Program-made: the position numbers and the translations under genes
Shown: positions 11,593-23,713 of the stretch, in pieces
How positions within the stretch are numbered: position 1 is the stretch's first letter
Layout of the letters: each line of letters starts with the position of its first letter
The notes under the pieces: generated by a model
Database searches by the model: none
What the model saw: the letters and a program-made list of their open reading frames with translations, nothing else
What the model was told of the DNA's origin: nothing
Assembly: GCA_963989385.1 (NCBI GenBank)
Contig: OZ022502.1
Coordinates: 51,267,454-51,331,453 of the forward strand
DNA length: 64,000 nt
From: Ctena decussata
Lineage: Eukaryota > Mollusca > Bivalvia > Lucinida > Lucinidae
Direction of reading: 5' to 3'

Positions 11593-14500
11593 GTAAGCTT
11601 TGCCATCATTGTATGAAAAGTTACATAATATGTGTGGACAGCAAAGATTCTGCATATACTATGTAGCGGACAATAAAGACTTTCATCAGTTTGCGTAGAT
11701 TTTCAAGCTGATTTAAGTATGTTTTGTTCGCACATTCCCCAATATGCCACCTCATGCGACGCTGAGGAGCCCCGATAGCTCAGTGGATTAAGGTGGTGAT
11801 AATCACTGATTTGGGGCAAAAGACAAAAATCTGCATAAAACACTCAAAATACCACTGATCTTTCCAAAACTTAGCATATGCCTTCTTTATGTTGTTTCTG
11901 ACAATTCAGACTCCCAAAACGCAGCATTTGTTAATGTTAAAAAGTGTTTTTATAAGGAAAGATCAAAGGGTAATTTTGTGCGCAATAATCTGAAAAAAAT
12001 AATTATTGTTATTAAAAATATACTTAGTGCTGAGAGTTCCTTGTTGCATAATGGAGAGCGAGCTAGCAATTATTTGTTCAAACTCTTTCACACATTATCA
12101 GGCTGAGCAGATGAAAAAAGATGCGGTCTCTGTCCAAATTTTTTTGTCAAAACACACAGGTGAGACAGGTGAGACTATTTCAACAAGGTTGAACAATTTC
12201 ATCTACACACCAGTGATCATGTAAGTAATGTATTATTTATACTGTATGTGTTACATAGGTATGCTTGCCTACCCTATATTTAATAAATGCACCCAGTGTA
12301 CATTACCTTGTACATGGTTGAACATTTGAATAAAAGCTACCGTTTTCATCCGGTCTACATTACAATTTGAGAAAGAGTTAGAATAAATAATTGCTAGTAC
12401 GCTCTTCATTATGCAATAACGCACCTTCAGTACTACATAAATTTTCAATAACGATGTTATTTTTTTGATTATTGCGCAGAAAACTATCCTTTGATCTTTC
12501 CTTATAAAAACACTTTTTTAAGCAGCATGTGCGTCTATTTTGTATTCTAAACTGTAAAGAACAACAAAAATAAGTAGTCTGCTAACTTTCAGGGAGATAC
12601 GTTACTTTTTATGGTTTTATGCAGATTTTTACATTTAGCATAAATCACCACCTTAAGCGCTGGTCTGCTGATCTAGCGGTCTAAGGTTTTATCTTTTGCT
12701 ATTGTTTTAAGATAAAGCTGAACAGCTTACACTTAACCGAGATGAATTGCGAAATTCAATTTTATCATTGAATTATGTTTAGAATTAAACTGTTCTTAGC
12801 TTATTAACAGACGCAAAGTCGCATTCACACTCTACAAATTATTTCAAGCCATTTACGTATAGAAACAAATCCAAAAAATGTCACGATTTTAATTAGGGAA
12901 TATAAGAGCCAGCTGGAGAAAGAACACTGACAAAATCAGAAAATCAGAAACGATGTTATGGAGACAAATGTTACAGACAAAAATAGAAACTCTGAAATAT
13001 CAGAACCTGAAAATTACAAAGAACCATCTCGTTTTGATTAATTATCTCAAACATATGGTCTGATCCCTGCTGATTATGTAGGATTAATTTCAATCGATTA
13101 TCTATTATGCTAATAGCTTAATTGATATTTATCAATAATCAATATTTCGTTCTTAACATCATTAATTAGTTAACATCAAACGGTTAGTTACAATTGAAAG
13201 CAATGCAAAAATGTATGGCTATGCACAAAACACAATATATGTATGCTTTTTTTTCATGGGATTCTCGGTATCTCCTATAAACGAAGAGCTTACCACCATT
13301 GAGAAGGAATACTAATGTGGTCGAGTTGCTACCTGAATAACGACCAAATCACCTTAAATAAGATGTTGCTTTTATAGAATGTTTTTGTCTTCAAATTAAG
13401 TTGTTGATTTCAGCGAAATCCGACGTCTATAGCGTCTTCCAATCTTTGACTCATTGATAGAAAAGTTTATTAACCAGGTACCACCTTGACAAACAATGCG
13501 GACTCATATTCGACACAAGCGAATACGCTGTCTGATTAGTGTCTACGGCTTTAGAACCGCTCGGATTGTGCAAATACGAGTTCAAATTGATTAAACGACT
13601 AAAGAGCAGCTAAGGTTTTAGACTTACGATTATCAATTCCTTTGGACCATTAATTAATAATTCGCTATATAAAACCCTCAGCGTAGTTTATAAATGTAAG
13701 TATTTTGCTGCTAAATATGATTTTTCTTTCAAACGTTTTTACCGGACTCTCTCTCTCTCTCTCTCACACACTTTAAATATAACGTTATAATAATAAGATG
13801 TACATGATGTAAATGATGCATATAAAATAATTTGTTCTTAATGATATCTTTGCATTGCACAGTCTACAGACATTTACAGCTGCTATCAAACAAATAATTC
13901 TAAAGAAAATATTAGTCAAACTTTCGAAATTATGCCTCCCATGATATTCTATCGAACACAAGTCAAGCATAATTCAAATTTGAATTTACGTAAGTTTCGA
14001 TCTTCAGTTATATGAATTTAGCATTGAGATACTCCCCGGGCTTTACTGGAACGGTTTAACCAACATTTTTTTTTTCAAAGGACCGTGCATGTTCATTTAA
14101 CTGTTTTGTAAGTATTGTCGGTGCTTTGATTTTTCTTGTAAAGGGGCTTCCCACTTAGTGCAAGGACCAGCTCTGCACGCAGCAGTTGTGGCAGGGACCG
14201 TGCATTATTATTTTGTCCCCTCTCCATTCGAACTGATATAGACTGAATACTGTCTCATATCGCTATTAAACCCAAATCAACGAATAAATTCGTTATATAA
14301 ATAATTCTAAATACGGAGTATGAGTAGTTTGTAGTTTTGTTGTATCATAGATTATATACTCAACAGCAAAAGAAACGCATATTTACTATCTCGTGTTGCC
14401 TCAGTAAAAGTAATGATATTTCTTTTCTTATTTAATACTGAGATTTGCCTCTACGTGGCCATTGTTTCAGCGCCTTTTCCTTTTAAAAGTGCGTACTTCA

Positions 14501-15556
14501 AAAACATATGCAGAATTTTGTTCAAAAAGGCCATATCACAAAATTCTTGCTAATTATGCCAAAAAATGAATTTTCAACTCGATTTAGCAACACGTGAGTT
14601 TACCATGATGTAAACAACTGGAAAAAAGTATAAAATTTTACAAAATTTGACTCTTATACAGTTATATAGCACATGCAAAAATTTGCATTTTCCAAAGTTC
14701 CTCAATGTTTTTGAAAATCGTCTAAATCATCAAATTGTTAGAAAAATCTAGTAAATTGGGATTCAAAACGAGTAAGACTACTGGCAAAGAACCAGTATCT
14801 AACAAAATTGGATCAGAAAAGTGTCCGTATTTGGGTCACTTCCAGTTTGAGTTACGAAAAGTAAAGGCTCATAAAATATTTTGTTGAAAAAAATCTTGTA
14901 TTCCAAAACACTAAACGTAGATTACCCTACATGATAAAGATGCAGTGTGATTTTTATTAAATTTTGCCTAATGATTTCAGGGATCCAGCGCCCCAAAGAT
15001 CAATTGGTGAAAGCATTTAGGAAGAACCTACGGAGTTACTACGCTTTGTTAGCAAAATTCTTCTGATTGTGACCATTTACCCTTTAATTTAGCATGAATT
15101 GAAATCCAACTCCGAATCGGTTTGCTAAAAAAATACACAAAATTTTCTTTTGCTGTCGCGAAAACTGATTACTTGCCGGCATTAACATAAAGTGGTGAAA
15201 CTTCGTAACGAGTTAGCAATGCTGAAAATCTTTGAAGATCCTTCTTAGACATTTTAAATGTTCTATGTAAAGATGGCAACAGTTTTGGAGCCAGGTAGAA
15301 CTGGGCTACGATGAGTTATATGATCGAAATTTGAGATTTTTGAGTTTGACCCTTTGATTGTTAACGCTTTCGTTATGCAAGAATAAACAAACCAAATTTC
15401 AATTGTTTTCGATTAAATGTACTCCATGCATTGATAAAGCCTTCTTTACTTGGTAATTTTCAGCAGATATCTATTTTGACATACAAACACCTAAACAGAA
15501 AATTTTGCGTAATTTTTGTGTTCGAGTATAGTAATAAGCATAGTAATAAGAGTAAT

Positions 15557-15592
<36 letters not shown>

Positions 15593-18500
15593 AGCCATTT
15601 TTATGCCCCCACAATGAAATGGCGGGAGGCATATATAGTTTACCCAGTCCATGTGTGTGTTTGTGTGTAATCAGAATCGTTTTCGGCCCATAATTTCCCC
15701 CTGCATGTTGGGGTGTAAAAATTATTAAGCATAAATGATCATCATAACAAGACAATGTGTCGCGTGCAAGAGCTTTGTCACTAGCTGAAAGGTCAAGGTA
15801 TACTGGGCACTTTGTGCGTGAGCGATAGTGAATTCATGTTCTAGTTTAGCTATTAATTATGACCTGCATAGTGGGGTGTCAAACTTGTTTGGCAAAAATG
15901 ATCATCATGATGAGACGACGTGTCGCATGCAAGAATCATGTCGCAAGCTTGCATATCAAGGCTACACTTTGTGCATGGGATATAGTGAAATTTGTTTGTG
16001 TCCGGTCCATAACTACGCCCTGCACAGTGGGATTTGAATTTTTTGCCATAAATTATTATCATGATAAGAAAATGTGTCGCATGCTAGAACCATGTCGCTA
16101 GCTGAAAGGTCACTTCCTCACTTACACTTAGGCTACGGTGAAACATGTTTGTGTCCGGGCCCATGACTGAAACGCGCATGGTGGAATTTAAAACATATCT
16201 GACATTAAGGATCAAAACGATAAGACAATGTTTCGCATGCAAGAGTCATATTGCAAGCTCTGAGATCAAGGTCACACTGCGCACGGAAACTTTGTGAATA
16301 TGCTAAAGTGAAACATGTTGGTGTCCAGCTCATAACTTCGCCCTGCACGGTGGGATTAAAAAATATATGGCATATCATTCTATAGATAATAATCATGACA
16401 AAAGGGTGCGTCGCATGCAAAAAAATCATTTCGCTAGCTCGCATATCTAAGTCGCACTGCGCACGTGAGCTTTGTGCATAGGCTACAGTGAAATATGTTT
16501 TTGTCCGGCCCATAACTTTTCCCTGCACAGTGGGATTTGAAAATGTTTTTATAGATAATCACCATGACAAGACAATGTGTCGCATGCAAAAACCATGTCG
16601 CTAGCGGAAAGGTCACATTCCTCACTTAAACTTTGTGCATAGGCTACGGTGAAAACATGTTTGTGTTCGGGCAAATAACTGTGACAAAGTTATTTGGCAT
16701 AAAGGATCATCATGATAAGACGATGATTCGCATGCAAGAGTCATGTTGCAACCTCTGAGATCAATGTCACACTGCGCACGTTAACTTTGTTAACAAGCTT
16801 AAATGAAACATTTTCGTGTCCGGCCAATAAGTTCGCCCTGCACGGTGGGATTTAAAAATTATTTTGCATAAATAATTGTCATGACAAGACAATGTGTCAC
16901 ATGTAAAAACCATGTCGCTAGCTGAAACATCATATGCACTGAATCTTTGTGCCTAAGAGTCAGTGAAAACCTGTCCGTATCTTGCCCATAACTTTGTCTG
17001 GCATGGTGGGATTTCAAAATTATTTGGCAAGACAATTTGGCAAGGACCATAACCTAGCTTCGAGGTCAAGATCTCAGTGCGCACTGTCGCTGTGAGAATA
17101 GGCTTTCATGAAAACATGTCATATTAGTGTTCGAGGTTTGAATGCAAAATATATGTAAGTCACTGTGGCCTATATTTCATAGTTTCTTGGTTTTCCCTTC
17201 TATATTATTCAAGTCTGCCTCTATGAACCTAGTCATCCTACAAATACTAGTACCTTAATCAAGACGCCATCTTACTCAAGACACTAGGCTAGGGCGTCCG
17301 TGTTCTATGGACACATTTCTATTTTTTTTTATGATTCTTACTTTTGCCTCGTTATAAATATTTTACATGCACATTAATTAGATTATATCCTAATCTGCAA
17401 TTTGCGATATGTGCCTTACAGATGTTGCATAAATCACGTAAATATTCACATGTTGCCTGTGTAGTAAGGTGATTTCAGCAGATTGCATTATCTCAGAAAT
17501 CCGCCTGGAAACAACTTACAGCGAAAGGAGAAGGATCTCCGAGGCTGAGCATAGATCCAAGTTGTACATTGTGCGTGCAACTATGTCTTACGACAGACGT
17601 AGACGGTTACAAAGGCCGGACATTTCGATGACCTTTTAACATCTGGATGTGATAATAAATGACACTTATTGTTCATATTTAAAGACTTTTAAGCAGATGC
17701 TAATAATCAATAAAACGGAAACTCACAAAGAGGCTACGTACATGCTTAAATATGACTTAAAACTGCTTCTTCAGCAGTTTTAAAATTTTTACGCCACATT
17801 CAATGTACATTTACACGCACTTATAGGTGCTAATAGATGCATGTTTACCCTGTGTTACAGTATCTGAATTAGCACTTTTATCACCTTGTTTATACAAATC
17901 ACGCCGTCTGAAGTTTGACATTTTGAAGTTTTTCTTTTAGCCATTTAGATTTCTTTGCTCTTAAAGCTATCGGAACGTTACGGATTTTCTGCACATCGAA
18001 ATCATATTTTCGATTTCTCATTTGCAACATAGTCAGTGTACATATAGTTGATAAAAAGGAATGTCTCCGAAGTGAGCAATTGCAATATTCGAAGCATATG
18101 ATCCTTTCTTTTGTAGGCTTTGGAGATTGTGTTCGTTGTTTCTTCTGTGGTGGAGGTTTGAAAAAATGGGAGTGTGAAGATACGCCATGGGTGGTGCATG
18201 CGCAGTGGTTTCCCACATGCGGGTATCTGTTGAAACGTAAAGGGCGAAAATTCATTGAGATGCATCGTCAGGATTACGACAGAGACGAAGCAGCTGAAGC
18301 AGGTGCTAATAGCGAGCATGAGGTAGGCAAATGAATAGTGAATATCTCGAATTAACCTGTTCACGGTATATTGGTACACCGCCATGCTTCTCCGCCTTTT
18401 TCTTTCAAAAGGGTGACATCATTGTTAACTTCCCGTTTGCTTCCATGAACGACAAAACCTTTTTCAAAAGTGGGCCTTTCTCATAACAGCAAGCACTTGC

Positions 18501-20823
18501 TTCTCAGGGAGGGAAAGGGGTGGGGATGGGGGCATTTGTTTCGATTTGGAGGTAGCCCCCATTACGATGGTGGTTGAAATGGAATTGGCGGTTACATACC
18601 CTGGAAGTGTGCCAATTGACTGTAATGCACAGTTAGCTATATGAACTTGTTAAGAGTTGCCCTTGTTATTTCGCAACTTTAAGAAATATTGATATCTGCT
18701 GAAGAAATATATGAATAGTGGTATTATAACTTTTTTCTCTCTTTATTTTTTTTCAGGAAACATATAATCGTACGTGATAAAATGTTAAGGTCGTCGTTAT
18801 CTTAGAAACCATGACTATGAGTTTGTTGTGTCTGGTTTCTTTACATTGACTGACGTTGTACAATTGTGCAAAGGAAGCATTTCCGGCCGACTTAAATTTG
18901 TCTTCTATTTGGGGACTTCTCTTGAAGGACGATCTTTGCTTACTCCTAGAGCATATAAGTATTTTCTTCAAGAAAAGGGTCGGTTTTATAAGAGCTTCGT
19001 CGTTGAGGAATGCAACCAAAGTCACAAAATATATTTCCCTTTGTGAAAATGTCTATGGGGATGTATCCATCATCTGTAATATTTCTTGCAGACGACTAAT
19101 TTATCCACCAGTGACCAAGAACCAAATAGAAATACGTATTCCGAGGAAAAGAAAAGTCCAACGATACAGACTATATTAGAGATGGGATATGCAAAAGATC
19201 TAGTTCTTTCTGCTATTGAAACTCTTCGCCAAAAAGGTAAGAACGAGCTCTTTTAAACTACAGTTAAACTTATTGTTGATAAAGGCAGAGAAAGGAAAGG
19301 GATGGGCGCCGCATTTTTATGCTGTGCCCAAGATAGGGTGGAAATCTCACACCCACTACCCGTACGGCCACTAGGCTACAGGAATCCCTTGCCTTTACCT
19401 GAATTTATAAACCGACAACTGAACTTCCATGACAAATCTCAAGAGATGTAGATTTATTTAAGAAAGAAATTTCGTATCTTTCTATGGCAAAAACATCAAC
19501 GACAAAAAAAACAAAAAAACAATGCTGTAGTTAGCTTGTTTATTTCATTTGCCCATTCCGTGCCTTGTCTTTTAGTGAGATATATGCAAGAATATTTTAA
19601 TTCCTTCCTTATATCTTAAAGGTAATGAGCAATATACAGCTACAGATATTATGGAAATTATCCTCGAAAATGAAAGAAGGAGTTCAGATTCAACCAGCAA
19701 CGATAACACAATACCGGCTCAAAACAAAGATTCCGATGATACCCAGTCACACGGACATCTTCAATTACTAAATGAAAACACAACCTTAAGCTTAGGAGAA
19801 GATAAAGCAAGTGCCATTAAACCAGCAAAGGCGGAAAAGCAACAATATGCCACAGATGAATCGTATTTATCAAATGGTTTGTATTTACCTTCTGAGCCGC
19901 GATATGCAAAATGGCGCTTGCAAATACCACCAGCAATGGCTCAGACCAGCCGGCGCTTTTGCGCAGTCTGACCAGAGTCTTTACTGAATGGTCATATAAA
20001 GAATCTACAGGTATAGAATGAAGGCTGTAGCTAGACTAACGTATTCAGTGACTAATTTGAGCCTTCACTGTTCGCTCGACTAATTTATGAATAAGTAGGG
20101 ATATGTATTCGCAATAGTTTTATTTGGTGAAACTAAGCAGTCACAAAGTTTCGGCTAAAACATCTTTGATAGACTGCTTACAGCTTTTATCCGTTCAAGA
20201 AACATAAACATTAAAAGCTTGTATTTTCGCCTAAATAATTGTTCAGCTTCTGGAAGTGCTGCATGCAAAATGAATTATTTTGGTTAGGCTGAATTAAAAT
20301 TTGATTATAATGTGATTATAAAATTGCAACATAATTCGAAAAAAAATAAAAGAAGGAAACAAATATAACAAAATAATAGAAGGCAATGACATTTTTTCTC
20401 AATATTTGCAGTTGAAAGAACAAAATTAATTTGCCATTATTTAATTGCAATATCAAAATTATGTATTCGTCCCGTTGTTCTTTGTTTAAGACTTTGCAAA
20501 ACCATTTCTATTAAGCCAGATTGAATCTTTCTTTTTCTTTTTTTTAATCGTGAAAAGAAATCGATTTCACTTTTTTCAACAATTTAGTTTTCTTGTTTTT
20601 CAATTGTTTCCTGTATTTTCTGTTTTCAGACAGTCAGTCTTTGATGATCGAAAATCGACAATTAAAAGACCAGCTCCTCTGTAAAATTTGCATGGACAAA
20701 GATGCTTGCATGGTATTTCTGCCCTGTGGTCACATGGTATCATGCCAGAAATGTTCATCAACAATTCGTAAATGCTGTATTTGTAGAAAGTTGATAAAAG
20801 GCACAGTTAAGGCATACCTCTAA
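11377..20823 (+). CDS. IAP-1: BIR-UBA-RING inhibitor of apoptosis (5' partial)
   Basis: Five exons join into one open frame of 337 visible residues: 11377-11592, 18117-18322, 19092-19236, 19622-19876, 20630-20823 (TAA stop). Numbering from the first complete codon, a BIR domain spans about 44-110 with zinc ligands C79, C82, H99 and C106. A UBA domain carries the MGY motif at 171-173. A C3HC4 RING spans 291-325 (C291, C294, C306, H308, C312, C315, C322, C325). Family knowledge: BIR domains bind caspases or IBM peptides and the RING makes the protein an E3 ubiquitin ligase in the cytosol; UBA binds ubiquitin chains. The order matches XIAP/cIAP-type proteins without a CARD. Exon 1 begins in phase 1, so at least one upstream exon is missing; no first BIR was found upstream in the window. 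No frameshift or stop is seen. The individual orthologue cannot be named. Confidence 0.88.
11770..12690 (+). repeat. tRNA-like head split by a foldback element
   Basis: Flanks 11770-11791 and 12657-12690, joined without the insert and one TTAA, read CCCGATAGCTCAGTGGATTA, then AGCGCTGGTCTGCTGATC. This is a tRNA-like A box and anticodon arm with a CTGCTGA loop, followed by degraded sequence. It is probably a tRNA-derived SINE head. Confidence 0.55.
11792..12652. mobile_element. 861-bp foldback MITE with TTAA target duplication
   Basis: The ends GGTGGTGAT and ATCACCACC are flanked on both sides by TTAA (11788-11791 and 12653-12656). The two halves are inverted repeats of each other over most of their length: for example GGAAAGATCAAAGGGTAATT at about 11956 mirrors the sequence at about 12485-12510. 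TTAA duplication is typical of piggyBac-type insertion (family knowledge). No transposase is present. Related partial copies lie near 28757, 33620-33848 and 57975. Confidence 0.75.
12700..15560. other. IAP-1 intron, no feature beyond simple repeats
   Basis: AT-rich intron sequence with a (CT)n run at 13746-13765 and a SINE-like 3' fragment at about 14133-14275 (CTGATATAGACTGAATACTG, then TATTAAACCC). No exon was recognised. Confidence 0.4.
15564..15592 (+). repeat. (TC)n microsatellite
   Basis: About 29 bases of uninterrupted TC repeat, immediately upstream of the hairpin-ended element. Confidence 0.9.
15603..17150 (+). mobile_element. Hairpin-ended minisatellite element in IAP-1 intron
   Basis: A 5' palindrome (ATGCCCCCAC ... 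GGCGGGAGGCAT, 15603-15633) is followed by about eight degenerate units of 170-190 bp. Each carries GTCCGGCCCATAACT, CTGCACAGTGGGATT and CAATGTGTCGCATGCAA. It has no coding capacity and the same plan as the elements at 8.5 and 29.2 kb. The 3' boundary is approximate. Confidence 0.55.
17155..18116. other. IAP-1 intron, nothing recognised
   Basis: Unique-looking AT-rich DNA leading to the polypyrimidine tract and acceptor at 18116. The ORFs in this stretch are reverse-strand shadows. Confidence 0.4.
18117..18322 (+). CDS. IAP-1 exon: second half of BIR domain
   Basis: The acceptor TTTTGTAG ends at 18116. The exon reads the zinc-binding half of the BIR (FGDCVRCFFC, then PWVVHAQWFPTC) and an acidic tail ending NSEHE. 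The donor GTAGGC begins at 18323 in phase 0. Aligned by eye with XIAP BIR3, the groove positions equivalent to W310 and W323 are Trp and E314 is Asp. An IBM-binding (type II) BIR is therefore plausible, although the Q319 position is Val. Confidence 0.9.
19092..19236 (+). CDS. IAP-1 exon: first part of UBA domain
   Basis: The acceptor TTCTTGCAG ends at 19091. The exon starts in phase 0 and encodes a hydrophilic linker, then the first UBA helices (TIQTILEMGYAKDLVLSAIE). The MGY motif is the ubiquitin-binding loop of UBA domains. The donor GTAAGA begins at 19237 in phase 1. The homologous IAP-2 exon has MGF at this position and the same phases. Confidence 0.85.
19622..19876 (+). CDS. IAP-1 exon: end of UBA domain and linker
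   Basis: The acceptor ends at 19621. The exon completes the UBA (NEQYTATDIMEIILENE) and continues as a polar linker rich in Ser, Asp, Asn and Lys. The donor is placed at 19877 (GTTTGT). It is the only GT that gives phase 1, which the RING exon needs, and it falls at the same place as the IAP-2 donor (LSNG compared with LSIG). GTTTGT is a weak match to the GTAAGT consensus, so retention or alternative splicing is possible here. The open frame continues to 19971. Confidence 0.75.
20630..20823 (+). CDS. IAP-1 terminal exon: C3HC4 RING finger
   Basis: The acceptor TTTTCAG ends at 20629 after a strong polypyrimidine tract. The exon reads a short basic helix (ENRQLKDQLL), then the complete RING: CKIC, PCGH, CQKC, CCIC, closing with KGTVKAYL and TAA at 20821-20823. 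The spacing C-x2-C-x11-C-x-H-x3-C-x2-C-x6-C-x2-C is that of IAP-family RINGs, which sit at the very C-terminus and need the last residues to dimerise (family knowledge). Confidence 0.93.
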
Positions 20824-21155
20824 GCGCTAAAATACATGTAACTGGCCATGGTTTTACCTTTTAAACGGTAATATTGATGAACTATGCTTATAGAAACAGG
20901 CTTATGCATTTCCTCGTGGTCATGATTTTAAGGGGATCGTTCATTTACTGTCTTTGGGTCAATATATAGTTCATGCGAACAGGGAAGACAATGCTGACCG
21001 TACTGCGTCGATCATAGATTTGGTTGAACTGTGCCAGTCTATTTTAAATTCGCATTTTAGCCTTTGCAACGAAAGGAAGATTTACAGACACATGTTTTAA
21101 ACAAATTATCAGCTTATTGTCAAAGCTGTTCCGGTTATAGCATGATAACAAATTT
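20824..21155. other. 3' flank of IAP-1
   Basis: Presumed 3' UTR. No AATAAA was found close to the stop. It runs into a palindromic MITE at 21155. Confidence 0.35.
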
Positions 21156-21393
21156 GAATCGCGACAAGAGAAAACCAACAAAGTGGTTGTGCGCCAAGCG
21201 CAGACTCAGGTCAGTCTCGACATCAACCCAGTCCGATCAGACTCCTCGCTAGGCGCTTAACGGGTAGCTAAGGGTCTATGCTACCTCCCTGTGGACAGCG
21301 AAGACTCTGATCAGACTGGGCGGATGCCCAGGCTGATCTAGGTCTGCGCTGGGCGCATGACCACTTTGTTGGATTTCTCGTGTCGCGGCTCAA
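21155..21393. mobile_element. Palindromic MITE, GAGCCGCGAC family, copy 1
   Basis: An inverted-repeat element of about 235 bp. Its arms contain AACCAACAAAGTGGTTGTGC, GCAGACTCAG and CAGTCCGATCAGACT on the left, and their reverse complements on the right, ending GTGTCGCGGCTC. Other copies lie at 23466, 38690, 48217, 59187 and 59531. It has no coding capacity. The left tip is mutated. Confidence 0.7.
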
Positions 21394-21399
21394 ATAAAC

Positions 21400-22380
21400 A
21401 GGTCTACAAAGAGACTGGATTTGAACAAAAGGTTTACAGTTCACTTCCAGAGACATTACAAACAAATAACCAAGTGCATTTACAGACAGTCTCAGACAAA
21501 TTATTGTGACAATTGTTTGTGAGATATATGAAAGCGTTTTCAAAGGCCCATTAGTCACAGGAAGGATTGAGGCCATGTGAAATATGATTTTGCTATTGAT
21601 TTAGTGAATGACAATCAAGAATTTTTGCTACGTGAAAATACTAGTACCAGGTTATATTCAAAGGAGCACCTAATGATTTTTCCATAGACGACAGTGCAAC
21701 GTATCCCCACTTTGAGAGCCATTTACTTCCAATCGAAGAAGACATAGAATTTCATATCAATTTGCCAATTTTTAAAGAGGATCGAAGCTACGGACAGCAC
21801 AAATTTTGATCCAATATGTATCCTGCCTCTGTTCATGGACTGATTTTTGTAAAAAGTGGACTTCTGGTAAAAACTTAAAAATTTTCAATCAGATGAAAAT
21901 CTTAAAAATTTCAACCACAATTGAAACCGACCATTTTGCTTATGAAACTGAATGTCTTAAAAGGTGACCCGTTTAAAAGCATCATTTTAACTTAAGTTTA
22001 TGAGATTTTTTAGACTTTTAGAAAAAATGCCTCAATTTCAGAAAATTCGAAAATTGTCAAAATTCGTTCCATAGAAATGATAATGTCATCAATTCTATTG
22101 AATTTCTTGTTGTCTTAAACTGCGATTCTTCTTCAAAATGCAGCAAAAGAATAGGACATTCCGGAACCTGGCGGTCGAATTTATGGGCCGTTGAACTGGG
22201 TATATATTGTAGTAATGTTTATGGAAAAATATGAACTGCTCCTTTAAATATTTTGAGTAGTGTACATTGGCTAATTTACATGCTCAGTTCCTAGACTGTG
22301 CCTTGGCTCGCTAGTATAGTATTGTTTTATGTCTATATTTTTAAATATCTTGATCTAAATTGATTAAAATTAGATTTTAA
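21400..22380. other. Non-coding, nothing recognised
   Basis: AT-rich DNA with no ORF of note, splice series or repeat that I can place. Confidence 0.35.
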
Positions 22381-22387
22381 AGTACAT

Positions 22388-22520
22388 GCTAGGCGCCACA
22401 GTAGCTCAGTCGGTACATGGCTTTTCTGTAAACTGGCTACATATCTCAGAAACGCAATTTCCAACCCGGCACTGAAAAGTATGAAGGGTTGGCTATTCCC
22501 TTCGGTTGTGATGGTTTCAC
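22388..22520 (+). repeat. tRNA-like SINE fragment
   Basis: The sequence GCGCCACAGTAGCTCAGTCG followed by GTACATGGC resembles a tRNA 5' half with an A box. The expected B box is degraded. The 3' extent is uncertain. Confidence 0.35.
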
Positions 22521-22867
22521 AAAGTATTTCCCAGCCCCTATACAGCTGATGCTAATATAAACATATAATGATTCAGAGTATGAAAGGTGTAAAAAATGTA
22601 TAAGACCCTTTTACAATAGCTATTGTTCCTGATTTTGAAAATAATTTTATGCTCTTTAAACCATTGCCTGTAGTTTCAGCGTACCATTTTATTTTTGTGT
22701 AAAAAAATATTTTATTTTAATGAATCCTTGGGCAAAGGGGGTGCATGATTTTAGCAAGTGAGCTGCAAGATGAATCCCGGTCTGTTTTAAGCCATTTTAT
22801 CCCGTCTTTCTGGTATTAGCTCCAAACTTCTAAATATTTGGGACAGATAGGTCTGAAAAAAAAATAG

Positions 22868-22920
22868 TGCAGACCCAGATCAGACTGTTCATAAAAGAGC
22901 AGTCTGATCAGGGTCTGCAA
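22868..22920. repeat. Short hairpin related to the palindromic MITE
   Basis: The sequence GCAGACCCAGATCAGACTG, a short loop, then CAGTCTGATCAGGGTCTGC forms a near-perfect 19-bp stem. A degraded relative is at 60055-60103. The AGATCAGACTG core is shared with the larger MITE. Confidence 0.55.
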
Positions 22921-23465
22921 TGTTTGCAATTCCATTTGCACCTTTGGCACGCATAACTGCATAGTAAACCTAAACTGTCTCATTTTTGGGAAACTATTTT
23001 AGGTGTACCAAATTTCAGACATTTTACTGTTTTTATTTTATTTTATCTTAATTTGATTAATTTATTTATTTTTATCTGTTTATTTATGATTTTGAAAACT
23101 TGCCAAAATTGTTTCATATACTGATATATCGGTCGTCGTAATGTTATATGTGCGTACTTATGTATATGGGCCTGAATCAAGAGTTAGACTCGCTGTTCCA
23201 GCTCATTTTGTCACCCTTCATAAACATATTGTTCTTATTATTGAAATGGTTGGTTGTAAATAAGCCATTGTGATGTTGTAAATAACCGCATGTCTCAAGA
23301 GATAACATTCATATAAACGATTCGCTGATGATCCTGTACTATGTTATATTGTATTTGTAATGTTTAAACCAAAACTTTAGTTTAAAAATATAAAGTAAAT
23401 GCACTCATTCAACTCATTAATACCTTAAATAAATGAACGTTTTGGCCATTTCATTATTATTATTG

Positions 23466-23713
23466 AGCCGCAACACGACCAAGCCCACAAGGTGGCATGA
23501 GCGCTAAGCAAAGACTGAAATCAGCCTGGGCATCCGCTCAGTCTGATCAGACTCTTCGCTGTGCGTTTAAAATGTATTTAAGGTCTTAACCAGCTCCGTG
23601 CGGGCAGCGAAGACTCTGATCCGTCTGGGTGGATGCAAAAGCTAATCAACATTTGTTTGGTGTACATGCCACTTTGATGGGTTTTTTTTATGTTTGTTTT
23701 CGTGTCGCGGCAC
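23466..23713. mobile_element. Palindromic MITE, GAGCCGCGAC family, copy 2
   Basis: It starts GAGCCGCAACACGACCAAGC and ends GTGTCGCGGCA. The left arm (CATCCGCTCAGTCTGATCAG) is well kept. The right arm is more mutated and carries a short T-rich expansion. Confidence 0.65.

Noticed and set aside
15471..17050. Chain of 60-107-residue minus-strand ORFs
   Set aside because: They are in-phase readings of a 170-190-bp minisatellite, hence similar to each other, with no protein family.
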